The notes under the pieces: model-generated | The model's database searches: none | The model's input: only the letters and a program-made list of their open reading frames with translations | Told to the model about the DNA's origin: nothing | Translations under genes and position numbers: made by a program | NCBI GenBank assembly: GCA_045611785.1 | Contig: JAZKXV010000011.1 | Location: 27,941 to 91,940 of the forward strand | Length of the DNA stretch: 64,000 bases | Direction: 5' to 3' | DNA from: JAFTYO01 sp045611785 | GTDB taxonomy: Bacteria > Pseudomonadota > Alphaproteobacteria > RF32 > CAG-239 | Shown here: piece by piece, positions 43,928 to 52,913 of the stretch | Position numbering within the stretch: the first letter of the stretch is position 1 | Layout of the letters: each line of letters opens with the position of its first letter

Positions 43928-43963
43928 ATGTTTTATATGTAATTCAAATTACGGAGCGTTTAG

Positions 43964-44041
43964 ATGAACACAAATATCGAAGAATTAGCTAAAGCAAATC
44001 AGATGTCAAAAAATCTAATTAACTTACGGGAATGTTTTTAA
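43964..44041 (+). CDS. Possible 25-residue leader peptide
   Basis: A short frame encodes MNTNIEELAKANQM, then SKNLINLRECF. GGAG lies nine bases before the ATG, a better ribosome site than that of the following gene, and its stop is one base before the ATG of the dipeptidase. This arrangement suggests translational coupling or leader-peptide control. It resembles no known leader. It could be a chance frame. Confidence 0.45.
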   Translation: MNTNIEELAKANQMSKNLINLRECF

Positions 44042-44042
44042 T

Positions 44043-44645
44043 ATGAAAAAACTTATTTTACTTCAAGATAAACATTTTATCATCGATATGATGTACGCCA
44101 GGCCAAACAATATGGTAGGGCGTGCCGTCTATTGCGAAATCGGTTTTGGTAACTTTGCTTTCTTGCATCCGAATGCATCTGAAAGATTACTTGCTTTAAT
44201 TCCTCAATTAGAAAAATTAAAATTAAAAATGCGCATATGTGATGCATATCGCCCACCTATAGCACATAAAAAATTTTTAGAAATTATACCTCGTTCAAAA
44301 GCAAATTTTTTTGCTGAAACACCTGAAAAATCCAATCATTGTCACGGTACTGCCGTAGATGTTTGTTTAACAGATATAAATGGTTGCAACTTAATATATC
44401 CGACAGAAATTGATGCCTATGAAGAAAAATTTTGCCAACAAGTATTAAATGGTCACTTTACTGATTTTGAAAAACATCTTATTAAAGCGCGCCACGATTA
44501 TATGCAAGCATCCCCTGAAGCAATAGAAAATAGAGAATTGCTTAAAAGCATGATGGAATCAGTCGGTTTTGAGCCTATATCTTTTGAGTGGTGGCATTAC
44601 AACCTGAAAGATTGGCAAAAATATCCGATAATTGAGTGGCCATAG
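44043..44645 (+). CDS. D-alanyl-D-alanine dipeptidase (VanX/DdpX family)
   Basis: The protein has 200 residues with the VanX-type zinc motif SNHCHGTAVDV (SxHxxGxAxD) and EWWHYN, which supplies the catalytic Glu and a zinc His. RICDAYRPPIAH is the family's substrate-positioning arginine. No signal peptide is seen, so it acts in the cytoplasm, recovering D-Ala from turnover. Vancomycin resistance is unlikely, since no vanA or vanH genes are nearby. It sits directly after a possible leader peptide. Confidence 0.9.
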   Translation: MKKLILLQDKHFIIDMMYARPNNMVGRAVYCEIGFGNFAFLHPNASERLLALIPQLEKLKLKMRICDAYRPPIAHKKFLEIIPRSKANFFAETPEKSNHCHGTAVDVCLTDINGCNLIYPTEIDAYEEKFCQQVLNGHFTDFEKHLIKARHDYMQASPEAIENRELLKSMMESVGFEPISFEWWHYNLKDWQKYPIIEWP

Positions 44646-44662
44646 AGATAAATAAAAAAAAT

Positions 44663-44691
44663 AATCCCTTACATAATATTTGTAAGGGATT
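44663..44691 (-). terminator. Terminator of the membrane protein gene at 44706
   Basis: On the minus strand AATCCCTTAC pairs with GTAAGGGATT, followed by a run of T. On the plus strand there is no T tract, so it serves the minus-strand gene. Confidence 0.75.
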
Positions 44692-44705
44692 AGTCAAAAG
44701 CTTAA

Positions 44706-45089
44706 TTAATAGTTCAGATAAGTGATGTTTTTGCCGATTGAAATATCTCTTGTTGTTTGGGCTCCAATAAAACACAAACACAAAAGAAGGATAGACCAGC
44801 TAACAAAGAACGTCCCTACTGTAACACAGGCCGGATGAAGCACATCTTGATATGATGCAAAAAACAGTAAGAACAACACCATAGATGCCGCCAATGGCCA
44901 CAATGCCCACATTAAAAGCCAACGAATGATATTCTGTTGGGTTTTATAAGAGCGGATAACATCTGAAGACTTTGCATACAAAAATGCATGTTGCTTCTCA
45001 TAAACATCCACTACATAGAAACCGTCCTCTTCAGGAGCTCTGCCATACTTTGATTTGTACAACTCGATGGCCTCAGTTTTTCTCTCCAT
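44706..45089 (-). CDS. Small two-helix membrane protein, unknown
   Basis: The protein has 127 residues: a cytoplasmic N-terminal domain (EAIELYKSKYGRAPEEDGFYVVDVYEKQHAFLYA, in part), then two membrane helices (about 55-77 and 85-107) and a short tail. No family is recognised. The ATG at 45089 has no ribosome binding site (ATTGCTT precedes it). It has a promoter at 45142-45170 and its own terminator. Confidence 0.6.
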   Translation of the reverse strand: MERKTEAIELYKSKYGRAPEEDGFYVVDVYEKQHAFLYAKSSDVIRSYKTQQNIIRWLLMWALWPLAASMVLFLLFFASYQDVLHPACVTVGTFFVSWSILLLCLCFIGAQTTRDISIGKNITYLNY

Positions 45090-45141
45090 AAGCAATTACA
45101 AGTTTAAATAATTAATACTATAATGATACATTGGTTCATTC

Positions 45142-45170
45142 ATACTAAATTTATCACTTAACAAAGTCAA
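45142..45170 (-). promoter_or_regulatory. Promoter of the gene at 44706-45089
   Basis: On the minus strand TTGACT (45165-45170) and TAGTAT (45142-45147) are 17 bases apart. Confidence 0.6.
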
Positions 45171-45216
45171 GTTTTCTTTTGTAAAAAAGTGTTATGCTAA
45201 GTAAGCAAATGACTCT

Positions 45217-45960
45217 TTAATAAACCACTTTGTTTAAATATAACCCTGAAGCCGGAGCTGTAACTCCAGCACTGCTTCTTTTTTTACTTTCTAAAATAGT
45301 TTTAATATCTTCAGGTTTTAAATGTCCATCGCCAACCATTTTTAGCGTTCCTACCATATTTCTCACCTGATGATACAAAAACGATCTAGCCTCAACAATA
45401 AAGTTTATTTCATCTCCATTTACAACAATATCGAGTCGGTCTAAAGTCTTTACAGGAGATAAAGCTTGACAACCGGCACCTCTAAACGAACTAAAATCAT
45501 GATGTCCCAAAAGATATTGTGCTCCTTGCCTCATTTTTTCCACATCTAACGGAAAAGGAACCCACCAAACCCTGTTTTCCAGTAAAATAGGCCTTGCTCT
45601 TCTATTCAAAATTTTATAAATATAGCCTCTGCCTTTTGCTTTAAATCTTGCATGAAAATCATCATCAACAACCTCTATATCAAGCACAGATACCGGAGCT
45701 CTCATATCTCTTAAATGAGCATTAAAAGCTTCTCGTAACCTAAAAAGTTCCATTTTGGTATCTAAATCAAAATGTGCAACCTGTGCTAAAGCATGAACGC
45801 CCGCGTCTGTTCTGCCTGCGGCAAGAATCTCCGGTTTTTGATGAGAAAAAGCAAATAAAGCATCTTCTAAGCATGACTGAACACTAGGCCCTTCTTGTTG
45901 TTTTTGCCAGCCTACCAAATCTGTTCCATCATATTCTATAGTAATCTTATATCTTGTCAT
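45217..45960 (-). CDS. truA: tRNA pseudouridine(38-40) synthase TruA
   Basis: The protein has 247 residues with the catalytic aspartate in AAGRTDAGVHALAQVAHFD (about residue 52), FHARFKAKGRGYIYKI, HHDFSSFRGAGC and FLYHQVRNMVGTL. It isomerises uridines in the anticodon arm of many tRNAs. Length and motifs are typical. It is monocistronic here. Confidence 0.95.
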   Translation of the reverse strand: MTRYKITIEYDGTDLVGWQKQQEGPSVQSCLEDALFAFSHQKPEILAAGRTDAGVHALAQVAHFDLDTKMELFRLREAFNAHLRDMRAPVSVLDIEVVDDDFHARFKAKGRGYIYKILNRRARPILLENRVWWVPFPLDVEKMRQGAQYLLGHHDFSSFRGAGCQALSPVKTLDRLDIVVNGDEINFIVEARSFLYHQVRNMVGTLKMVGDGHLKPEDIKTILESKKRSSAGVTAPASGLYLNKVVY

Positions 45961-46006
45961 ATGTTTTTATTAATAGATTTTTTCTTTCTTTGCAAGAATA
46001 ATATTC

Positions 46007-46035
46007 TTGACCTCAAATGCCTTTATATATATAAT
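46007..46035 (+). promoter_or_regulatory. Promoter of the gene at 46061
   Basis: TTGACC (46007-46012), 17 bases and a perfect TATAAT (46030-46035). The start of transcription would be only about 20 bases before the ATG. Confidence 0.65.
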
Positions 46036-46060
46036 AAATCAAATTATAAATTATTTTGCC

Positions 46061-46348
46061 ATGCTATTTTTTGTAATTCTACTGCTCTTCTGCCTCCCTT
46101 CTGTTTTATTATCAGTACTGTATAGTAAGACATCAAAACGCTCTAAAGAGCATTATTCGGCAGAGCTTCTTTATCCTATGCACGATGAAGAATATGAAAA
46201 AAACAAGTGGTATGCTCGTCTGATTACCAACGAAGAGGACTACTTCATCGTTGTAATTTGTAACACAGAACACCTTCCACACGATGTTGTTGAGGTTTGT
46301 TCTTGTAAAGACAACGAAGATTACCCTTTGTTCTTAGAAACACCCTAA
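46061..46348 (+). CDS. Small membrane-anchored protein, unknown
   Basis: The protein has 95 residues: one N-terminal helix (about 2-20) followed by Lys and Arg (SKTSKRSKE), then an acidic domain with NKWYARLITNEEDYFIVVICN and CSCKDNEDYP. The tail should be cytoplasmic. I chose the ATG at 46061; the frame opens earlier, but TATAAT at 46030 lies inside it, so that upstream part is promoter. There is no ribosome binding site. A strong terminator follows. Confidence 0.55.
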   Translation: MLFFVILLLFCLPSVLLSVLYSKTSKRSKEHYSAELLYPMHDEEYEKNKWYARLITNEEDYFIVVICNTEHLPHDVVEVCSCKDNEDYPLFLETP

Positions 46349-46354
46349 TGCTAA

Positions 46355-46386
46355 ACAAGAGAAGCCTCTAAGCTTCTCTTGTTTTT
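46355..46386. terminator. Terminator shared by two convergent genes
   Basis: ACAAGAGAAG pairs with CTTCTCTTGT around a short loop with T residues after it; it lies between the genes ending at 46348 (plus) and 46385 (minus). Confidence 0.82.
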
Positions 46387-47050
46387 AATTCAACAACTCC
46401 AATGTGCTTTTTTGCAAATCTTTTATTCTATCATAATCTGATTGAGCTTTTGTTTGTTTATAAATTTCTAAAAGCTTTTCACAAATACTTAATGTGTTTT
46501 TGCATTTTTCTAAAATTGAAATGTTTTCATATATAATATAATTTAGAGCATTTTCTAAATATACTGATTGTAATTTAACATCATCAGTTTTGTTTGCCAG
46601 TTCAACAAACGCTTGTCTTTTCATAGCATCGTCTTCTAATAAAACAATTTCTTCTAAAGTTTTACGCCAAGCTTTTTCATCTTGTAATTCAATATAAATA
46701 TGCGCAATTTTTTCCAGAACTGCTTTTTTTTCAATGTTTGAATTTAAGAACTCTATTGCATTTTTATAATATTGTAATGCGTAGATATAATTTTCATCAT
46801 TTAAAGTATCTGTATTTTTTTCAATAAAAATATCACCTATATTATTGTATGTCCAAAATAAAACCTGATTGCGCCTTATACTGTCTTCTTCAACACACGT
46901 TTTTGATTCTGCGCAATAATTAATAACTTCATTATAGGCTAAAAGTTTTTCATCAAAATCTTTTAAATATTTTACTTTTTCAAATGCTATTCTATAAACT
47001 TTTAATAAATCTTGCGTGTTTTCATAAGGTTTACGATATGATTTTAACAT
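46385..47050 (-). CDS. Hypothetical TPR-like protein
   Basis: The protein has 221 residues, soluble and helical, with repeats such as IALQ-like LQYYKNAIEFLNS and IEEKAVLEKIAHIYIEL that suggest tetratricopeptide repeats. No catalytic motif is seen. AGGAGG lies twelve bases before the ATG at 47050. It lies five bases after the cysteine-rich gene on the same strand and ends the long minus-strand group. Confidence 0.55.
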   Translation of the reverse strand: MLKSYRKPYENTQDLLKVYRIAFEKVKYLKDFDEKLLAYNEVINYCAESKTCVEEDSIRRNQVLFWTYNNIGDIFIEKNTDTLNDENYIYALQYYKNAIEFLNSNIEKKAVLEKIAHIYIELQDEKAWRKTLEEIVLLEDDAMKRQAFVELANKTDDVKLQSVYLENALNYIIYENISILEKCKNTLSICEKLLEIYKQTKAQSDYDRIKDLQKSTLELLN

Positions 47051-47055
47051 CTTTA

Positions 47056-47325
47056 TTATATTCCTCCTGTTTTCAGGCAATATTCTCTATGTTTCAAATC
47101 GTATTTCTTAAAAACTTCACATCTTTGGCAGAGGCATCCTCTATCTTGCTTGATACAATCGCTTTTTTCAAATGCGCAAAACATTTTTTCACAATGTATC
47201 ATTTGTGATAATTCTTGTGGTAAAATATCCTGATTACCATTACCGATTTTACAAGTTTTTTCGTATGAAGGACACATCATACAAATACACTTAATCATGT
47301 TTTCTTTATTTTTTTCTACGTGCAT
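47056..47325 (-). CDS. DUF2769-like small cysteine-rich protein
   Basis: The protein has 89 residues with about eleven cysteines. The KCICMMCPSYEKTC segment, then FCAFEKSDCIKQDRGCLCQRC, and a terminal HREYCLKTGG match my memory of DUF2769, a putative metal-binding family. It has no signal peptide. The ATG at 47325 has GAGGAG six bases upstream, which decides the start. It is five bases from the next gene. Confidence 0.55.
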   Translation of the reverse strand: MHVEKNKENMIKCICMMCPSYEKTCKIGNGNQDILPQELSQMIHCEKMFCAFEKSDCIKQDRGCLCQRCEVFKKYDLKHREYCLKTGGI

Positions 47326-47390
47326 ATTCATCTCCTCAAATTTATAAAAAATAAATATGCCTTGAAACAAAAAAAACAAGTTTAAGAAAT

Positions 47391-47678
47391 TTAGATTCTT
47401 TCAAAAACGCCATCAACAATTTGTGGCAAAAAATAATTTGTAACAGATGGAAGCAGTTTAATTTCATCGACCCTTGCACAAAGAGGGCCTTTGTAACATT
47501 TTAATATCATCTGTTCAATTTTTTGCATTTCGCCACGCATTAAAATTTCGACACTTCTATCATCACAGTTTCTGACCCAACCAGAAATGCCGCCTAATGC
47601 ATTAGCTTGTTTTTCAGCCCATCGTCTAAAACCGACGCCTTGAACCCTGCCTTTTATTTTTAAATATACTTCTTTCAT
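47391..47678 (-). CDS. acyP: Acylphosphatase
   Basis: The protein has 95 residues with KGRVQGVGFRRW (catalytic Arg) and ISGWVRNCDDRSVEI (catalytic Asn), the two signatures of acylphosphatases. It hydrolyses carboxyl phosphates such as acetyl or carbamoyl phosphate. It overlaps the Atp12 gene by four bases, so it belongs to the same operon. Confidence 0.92.
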   Translation of the reverse strand: MKEVYLKIKGRVQGVGFRRWAEKQANALGGISGWVRNCDDRSVEILMRGEMQKIEQMILKCYKGPLCARVDEIKLLPSVTNYFLPQIVDGVFERI

Positions 47679-48175
47679 TTGCGTAAAAAATTTTCAGCAC
47701 TGATAAGATTATCTTTTATACTGTTACGACGAGCTTCAGCAACCGGCTCTATTCCCCATTTATTTGCTTGATATAATTCTTCTAATTCAGAAAGCTCAAA
47801 AGCTTCTTTAGCACTGATTTTTCCCTTAACCAACGCTAAAGCAAGCAAAACAGAACGCATATTTAATGCTGCCACATAAAAACCGCTAAGCTCCTTGTCT
47901 GTTAAAGAAGATAAATATTCTTTTAATTGAGCTGATGTATCAATATTTTTTTTTAAGGTTTCAAGCGTAGTTGTTTGTTTAAAATCAACGTTTATGGTTT
48001 TGTTGGCCCAAACAATAATTGGAGCCCATTTTTTTTCTTGTTCTTTTTGAACCTTCTCATCAGTACTCCAAAATAACAAGACATCATTTAACGCAAAATT
48101 TACCAGTCGTTCAATTAAAGCATTGCGATTTTTGCGAACATCATTTTCAATTATTTTCCAGTCTTGTGAATTCAT
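47675..48175 (-). CDS. Atp12-family F1-ATPase assembly chaperone
   Basis: The protein has 166 residues with ALIERLVNFALNDVLLFW, WAPIIVWAN and the signature NMRSVLLALALVKGKISAKEAFELSELEELYQANKWG. This matches Atp12, which binds free alpha subunits during assembly of F1-ATPase and is found in mitochondria and alphaproteobacteria. It is shorter than usual (around 230 residues), the N-terminal part being reduced. It lies between asmA and acyP, in the order known near rluC in alphaproteobacteria. Confidence 0.85.
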   Translation of the reverse strand: MNSQDWKIIENDVRKNRNALIERLVNFALNDVLLFWSTDEKVQKEQEKKWAPIIVWANKTINVDFKQTTTLETLKKNIDTSAQLKEYLSSLTDKELSGFYVAALNMRSVLLALALVKGKISAKEAFELSELEELYQANKWGIEPVAEARRNSIKDNLISAENFLRK

Positions 48176-48177
48176 AA

Positions 48178-50268
48178 TTATTTTTTACCTTTCAGAAAAT
48201 TTATTACACCTTTTGCTGCATCATTAACCAAGTTAACACTCTCATTAACTACATCATTTGCACCTTGATATATACCCTTCCCTGTTGCTTTTATACCGCT
48301 TGGAGCCGGATATAATGTTTCAAATTTTGTTCCTTTCAAAGCTGTATAACAAGGATAATCATCTACATCAAATAACATTTGAGAACCTAAAAAAGCCGGT
48401 CCTGCTGCAGCTATTCCCACCACATTTTTAATCACTGCAGAGTTATCTATAGTTAAACGTGGTTTTTGTACTGTTCCTGACACTTTTAACAACGAAGTTA
48501 TTGCTTGAGCCACATTTGTATCTGCCAATTTTCCGTTAAATGGTTTAATAGATAAATCTATTGCATCATTTTTCAAGTTTACATAACCATCGCTGACAAT
48601 TGTAATTTTATTGCTCTTAAATGCTACACCTTTAGGGAAAGATGCTTTTCCATCTATTATATCGGTACGTACCACTAAACAATTTAAATCTAGCTTTTTA
48701 TCGTTTTGTTTTAACTTCATCGCGCTTAAAATTTGTGAAATAAAATCACCTCTTAAATATTTTAAAGTTCCAACCTGAATTTCAGATTCTCCAACTATAA
48801 CTATTGCTTGTCCGGCTAAATTTTCAACCACACTTCTAACATCTTTTCCTGAACCTGATAACTCAAGCATCAAGGTGGTTTTTCCGCCTGTTGTAATACC
48901 AAAAACATCTTTATTATCTGGGTTTAAACCTTTTACCAGATTCTGTAAAACAATATCTTTTCCATTTAAGTTGATTTTAAAAACATTTTTTGCATTTGCG
49001 CTTATTGTACCGATCACACTTCCATCACCTGCTTTTAATTCTTTAATATTTATATCTGCTTTACCATCGTTTACTAACACATCCAACAAAATGTCATTAA
49101 GGCTTATATCATTGTTAACCACCAACTTTTTAATATCAAATCTTGCATTTACATCTATCAGGTTTAACACTCTTAAATCTATTGGTGTTGCAGGAACAAA
49201 TGTCGCAGCATGCGCAGTAGATATTAAATTGAATTGATTATAAGCATTTTGAGTTTGACTAAAACTTTGTAAATCTATCATAGAGCTGATTAATGTAGTT
49301 TTTACTTTTACTTTCTTTCCTGATAAATCTACATCAACAGTTCCTTTTACTTCATTTGATGCAACATTTAAGGAGGCAATATCTAACATTATCTTTTTAA
49401 TATTACCTTTTGCTGTTGTGTTTATTTTTACATATGGCGCACCCATATTTCCTTTCGGATTAGTAGCGACAACTTTCAAATCGTATTCAAGAGCACCCAT
49501 TAAATCAGATAAAACGCCTTCAACTGTTGCTTCTGCACCAAAAGCATTAAGTTCTGCTTTTATCGGATAATTTTTTGTGTTTTTCAAAACTGAGTTTATT
49601 GGACCGGCAACAATATTTGCCTTAAAATCATTGTCATTATATTGTACATCGATAAGAGCTTCAATGTTATCATCCATGCCATCAGATTTTATGGTAACAT
49701 TTTTAAGCTTAACATCGTGTTTTTCTTTTGTTTTCAAATCTTGATAAACAACTTCTCCGTTTTCAATTTTAAAACTTTTAGCCACAATGGAAGCTATCAT
49801 TGCACCTTGAGCTATATCAGAATTCGAAACCGCTTGAGCTTTTTCCTTTGTTTCAGAACCATTTTCTTTTTTATTAAAATCCCAGTTAGTAATACCTTTT
49901 TCATTTACAGATAAATAAACTTTGGGTTCTGTTAAATGAATTTTATCAACAACAATCTCTTTTTTGAAAAGAGGCATAATTGAAAACGCAACATCGATAG
50001 TTTTTGCTTCTATCATATTAGGTTCTTTAGCCCAAGCTGCATTAGAAAAAGTAACATCATTTAATTCGAGTGTCGGAATTAAAGAAATTTTTAATCCGGC
50101 ATTTCCATGAAGAACAAGTTGTCTGCCTGTTTGCTCAAAAACAATATTTGAAATTTGATTTTTATATTTATTTAAATCAAATGTTTTAATAAAAACAAAT
50201 AAAGCTACTGCACAAACAACAACCAATGCAAACAATGAGCATAAAACAATTTTGAAAAAGCGTTTCAT
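48178..50268 (-). CDS. AsmA-family envelope protein
   Basis: The protein has 696 residues: one N-terminal membrane helix (about 5-27), then a long periplasmic beta-rich part. The AsmA opening KNQISNIVFEQTGRQLVLHG and LKISLIPTLELNDVTFSNA is clear, and the C-terminal AsmA domain contains LAGQAIVIVGESEIQVG and SDGYVNLKNDAIDLSIKPFNGK. AsmA-like proteins help lipids move or settle in the outer membrane. It lies one base after rluC and two before the Atp12 gene. Confidence 0.88.
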   Translation of the reverse strand: MKRFFKIVLCSLFALVVVCAVALFVFIKTFDLNKYKNQISNIVFEQTGRQLVLHGNAGLKISLIPTLELNDVTFSNAAWAKEPNMIEAKTIDVAFSIMPLFKKEIVVDKIHLTEPKVYLSVNEKGITNWDFNKKENGSETKEKAQAVSNSDIAQGAMIASIVAKSFKIENGEVVYQDLKTKEKHDVKLKNVTIKSDGMDDNIEALIDVQYNDNDFKANIVAGPINSVLKNTKNYPIKAELNAFGAEATVEGVLSDLMGALEYDLKVVATNPKGNMGAPYVKINTTAKGNIKKIMLDIASLNVASNEVKGTVDVDLSGKKVKVKTTLISSMIDLQSFSQTQNAYNQFNLISTAHAATFVPATPIDLRVLNLIDVNARFDIKKLVVNNDISLNDILLDVLVNDGKADINIKELKAGDGSVIGTISANAKNVFKINLNGKDIVLQNLVKGLNPDNKDVFGITTGGKTTLMLELSGSGKDVRSVVENLAGQAIVIVGESEIQVGTLKYLRGDFISQILSAMKLKQNDKKLDLNCLVVRTDIIDGKASFPKGVAFKSNKITIVSDGYVNLKNDAIDLSIKPFNGKLADTNVAQAITSLLKVSGTVQKPRLTIDNSAVIKNVVGIAAAGPAFLGSQMLFDVDDYPCYTALKGTKFETLYPAPSGIKATGKGIYQGANDVVNESVNLVNDAAKGVINFLKGKK

Positions 50269-50269
50269 C

Positions 50270-51205
50270 TTATTCTTTCTCCCTTAAATCTATACCTAAA
50301 AATGCCAGATCCTTTGTAAAATAATCAGGCAAAGATGCTTTTACAACCAGCTTTTTATTGTAAACAGCAGATAAATCTATTTTATATGCATGTAAATGTA
50401 GTTTTGAGCTCAAATTTGCCGGCTTTATACGCTCAGAACCAAAATATTTATCATCGCCAACTATCGGGCAACCCAAATATTCCATATGCGCCCTAATTTG
50501 GTGAGTTCTTCCGGTTAGAGGTTCTGCTGCAATCAAAGCAAATTTTGTGCCGACATTATCTAATATGTTATAGCTTGTTATGGCTTTTTTGCCATCTTCA
50601 ACCACTTCCATTTTTTCATTTATTTTTTCTAAAGAGGCTTTAATTTCTCCGTTTGACTGTTTAGGGCAACCAAGTGTTAATACTAAATATGTTTTTTTGA
50701 GCTGATGTTCTCTAAAGGCTTTAGTTAATATTTCAGCATATTTTCTGTTTCTAGCCAAAACCAAAACACCGCTAGTGTCTTTATCTATACGATGCACTAA
50801 TTTAGGTTTTTCTTCTAAATCAAACTTTAAGGCCTCTAACATACCGTCAATATGCCGATTCGTATTTGTTCCGCCTTGAACCGCAAGTCCTGAAGGCTTA
50901 TTAAGCACTAAAATATTTTTATCCTTAAATATAATTAAAGATTTTATAAATTCAGCATCTTGCTTCGATACAACATTAGTGCTTTTAGTAGCTTTTTCAT
51001 TATCAAGCGGAGGCAAACGCAGCTCTTGACCACAAACAAGTTTCAAGTTCGCTTCAGCTCTTTTACCATCAACTTTAATTTGCTTTGTTCTTAATAGTTT
51101 TTGCAATCTTCCTAAAGATAAAGAAGGATAATATTTTAAAAACCACCTATTAAGGCGCATACCATCATCTGCTTCTTTTACTTTTATAACCTCAACCCCA
51201 GCCAC
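50270..51205 (-). CDS. rluC: RluA-family 23S rRNA pseudouridine synthase (RluC-like)
   Basis: The protein has 311 residues: an S4 RNA-binding domain (about 14-65, RLNRWFLKYYPSLSLGRLQKL) and a pseudouridine synthase domain with catalytic Asp141 in HRIDKDTSGVLVLA, plus GRTHQIRAHMEYLGCPI. RluC modifies 23S rRNA at three sites. The start is GTG at 51205, sharing one base with the stop of the preceding gene. Confidence 0.92.
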   Translation of the reverse strand: MAGVEVIKVKEADDGMRLNRWFLKYYPSLSLGRLQKLLRTKQIKVDGKRAEANLKLVCGQELRLPPLDNEKATKSTNVVSKQDAEFIKSLIIFKDKNILVLNKPSGLAVQGGTNTNRHIDGMLEALKFDLEEKPKLVHRIDKDTSGVLVLARNRKYAEILTKAFREHQLKKTYLVLTLGCPKQSNGEIKASLEKINEKMEVVEDGKKAITSYNILDNVGTKFALIAAEPLTGRTHQIRAHMEYLGCPIVGDDKYFGSERIKPANLSSKLHLHAYKIDLSAVYNKKLVVKASLPDYFTKDLAFLGIDLREKE

Positions 51206-51528
51206 TAGCGTCCTCCTTTTTTCTTATTTATCGGCTTTCCAATTGTTCTTGGCACATACATTTTCGGTTTCTTAACTGGAAATTCTTTATACGAATGTTC
51301 GTAATCATGCGGCATTTTAAAATCTAATACCATATTTTCAAGATTTTCTTCATCTTTAAAAACATAAACATCTTTTTGTTCTTTTTTTACTCTGCTTTTA
51401 AACTCTGCGTCTGAAAGCACCTCAATTTCAACCCCCTCAACAACAAGTTTATCTTTTAAAGCATCAGATATCTTTTCATATGTTTTTTCAGAAACCAATA
51501 TTTTTCTTTTTTGATTATTTTCGTTCAT
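51205..51528 (-). CDS. Hypothetical basic protein between rarA and rluC
   Basis: The protein has 107 residues: an acidic first half (LVVEGVEIEVLSDAEFKSRV) and a Lys-rich tail (VKKPKMYVPRTIGKPINKKK). No signal peptide or known family. It overlaps rarA by 14 bases and rluC by one, so it is tightly coupled to both. Confidence 0.6.
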   Translation of the reverse strand: MNENNQKRKILVSEKTYEKISDALKDKLVVEGVEIEVLSDAEFKSRVKKEQKDVYVFKDEENLENMVLDFKMPHDYEHSYKEFPVKKPKMYVPRTIGKPINKKKGGR

Positions 51529-52828
51529 TTTTTGCCTGTTTTTCTTTTCTTAAATTATCAAAATATTCAATTCTTTTTTTAATTTCCCGTTCAAAACCTC
51601 TTTCTACCGGATAATATAGTTTTGTACGATTAATTCCATCAGGAAAATAATTCTGACCTGAAAAACCATCTTCCAAATCTTGGTCATAGATATACCCTTC
51701 TTTATAACCAAGCTGTTTCATTAATTTTGTTGGGGCATTTAAAATATGCTTAGGAGGCATTAAAGAACCTGTTTGCTTAGCTAAGTCAAAAGCTTTATGC
51801 ATCGCCTTATAAACACCGGCCGATTTTGGAGCTGTAGCTAAATATGCTGTTAACTGCATTATAGCAAGTTCTCCTTCCGGCGAGCCTAATCTTTCATAAA
51901 CTTCAGCACATGACAAAGCTTGCGTTACAGCATTAGGATCTGCCAAAGAAACATCTTCAACCGAGAACCTGATTAAACGACGCAAAATATATCGCGGATC
52001 TTCACCTGAAGATAACATTCTGGCCACCCAATATAAAGCTGCATCGACATCAGACCCTCGCAAAGATTTATGCACAGCAGAAATCAGATTATAATGACCA
52101 TCACGCCCCTTATCATAAACAGGAGCTCGCGACCTAATGATATTTACAATACTATCTTTGTTAAAAACTTCACCATCTTTAGCATAAGCCCACACGCTTT
52201 CAGCCAAATTTAGAATATACCTACCATCGCCATCAGCAGTATCTTTCATAAAATCTCTTGCTTCTTCATCTACCGGTAATTTTTTTCCTAAAGTATTTTC
52301 GGCTCTTTTAAGTAAAACCTCAAAATCGTCTGAGCTGAGCCGATTAAGAACAAACACCTGACATCTTGACAACAACGCCGCATTTAATTCAAAAGATGGG
52401 TTTTCTGTTGTTGCCCCAACTAAAATGACTGTACCATCTTCAACGTATGGTAAAAATCCATCTTGTTGCGATTTATTAAACCTGTGAATCTCATCAACAA
52501 ACAATAAAGTACCTTTACCTTGTGTCGCTCGTCTATCTTTAGCATATTGAAAAACACGTTTTAAGTCTGCAACTCCAGAAAAAACAGCTGAAATCTGCTC
52601 AAAATATAAATTTGTATGCTCTGCAATTAATCTTGCAATAGTAGTTTTACCGCACCCTGGAGGCCCCCATAAAATAAAAGATGTTATTTTATTTGAAGCA
52701 AGCATTCTTCCTATTGGAGCGTTTGATCCAACAATATGATTTTGCCCCACAACTTCAGTTAAAGTTTGTGGGCGTAATCTGTCCGCTAACGGTCGTTTGA
52801 CCTGATTTGAAAATAAAGTTTCTTCCAT
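51515..52828 (-). CDS. rarA: Replication-associated recombination protein RarA (MgsA)
   Basis: The protein has 437 residues: an AAA+ ATPase with Walker A WGPPGCGKTTIARLIAEH, Walker B FVDEIHRFNK, sensor 1 GATTENPSFE, the MgsA C-terminal oligomerisation domain (about 250-420) with SLRGSDVDAALYW and PPKHILNAPTKLMKQLGY. It acts at stalled forks. It heads the tightly packed series rarA, unknown, rluC, asmA, atp12, acyP. Confidence 0.95.
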   Translation of the reverse strand: MEETLFSNQVKRPLADRLRPQTLTEVVGQNHIVGSNAPIGRMLASNKITSFILWGPPGCGKTTIARLIAEHTNLYFEQISAVFSGVADLKRVFQYAKDRRATQGKGTLLFVDEIHRFNKSQQDGFLPYVEDGTVILVGATTENPSFELNAALLSRCQVFVLNRLSSDDFEVLLKRAENTLGKKLPVDEEARDFMKDTADGDGRYILNLAESVWAYAKDGEVFNKDSIVNIIRSRAPVYDKGRDGHYNLISAVHKSLRGSDVDAALYWVARMLSSGEDPRYILRRLIRFSVEDVSLADPNAVTQALSCAEVYERLGSPEGELAIMQLTAYLATAPKSAGVYKAMHKAFDLAKQTGSLMPPKHILNAPTKLMKQLGYKEGYIYDQDLEDGFSGQNYFPDGINRTKLYYPVERGFEREIKKRIEYFDNLRKEKQAKNERK

Positions 52829-52913
52829 AGCCTAGTTCACATTTTTTATATGTGCAAATATACCATATTTTTTGCACTCAACAACTTTTATTTTCATTTT
52901 GCTATAAAAAATA

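Noticed and set aside
43964..44645. A frameshifted N-terminus of the dipeptidase
   Set aside because: The dipeptidase starting at 44043 already has the full family N-terminus, and the 25-codon frame has no similarity to it, so a frameshift is not needed.
44043..44645. A vancomycin resistance cluster
   Set aside because: Only the VanX/DdpX-type dipeptidase is present; there is no D-Ala-D-Lac ligase or dehydrogenase gene nearby, and the host is Gram-negative. Recycling is the simpler role.
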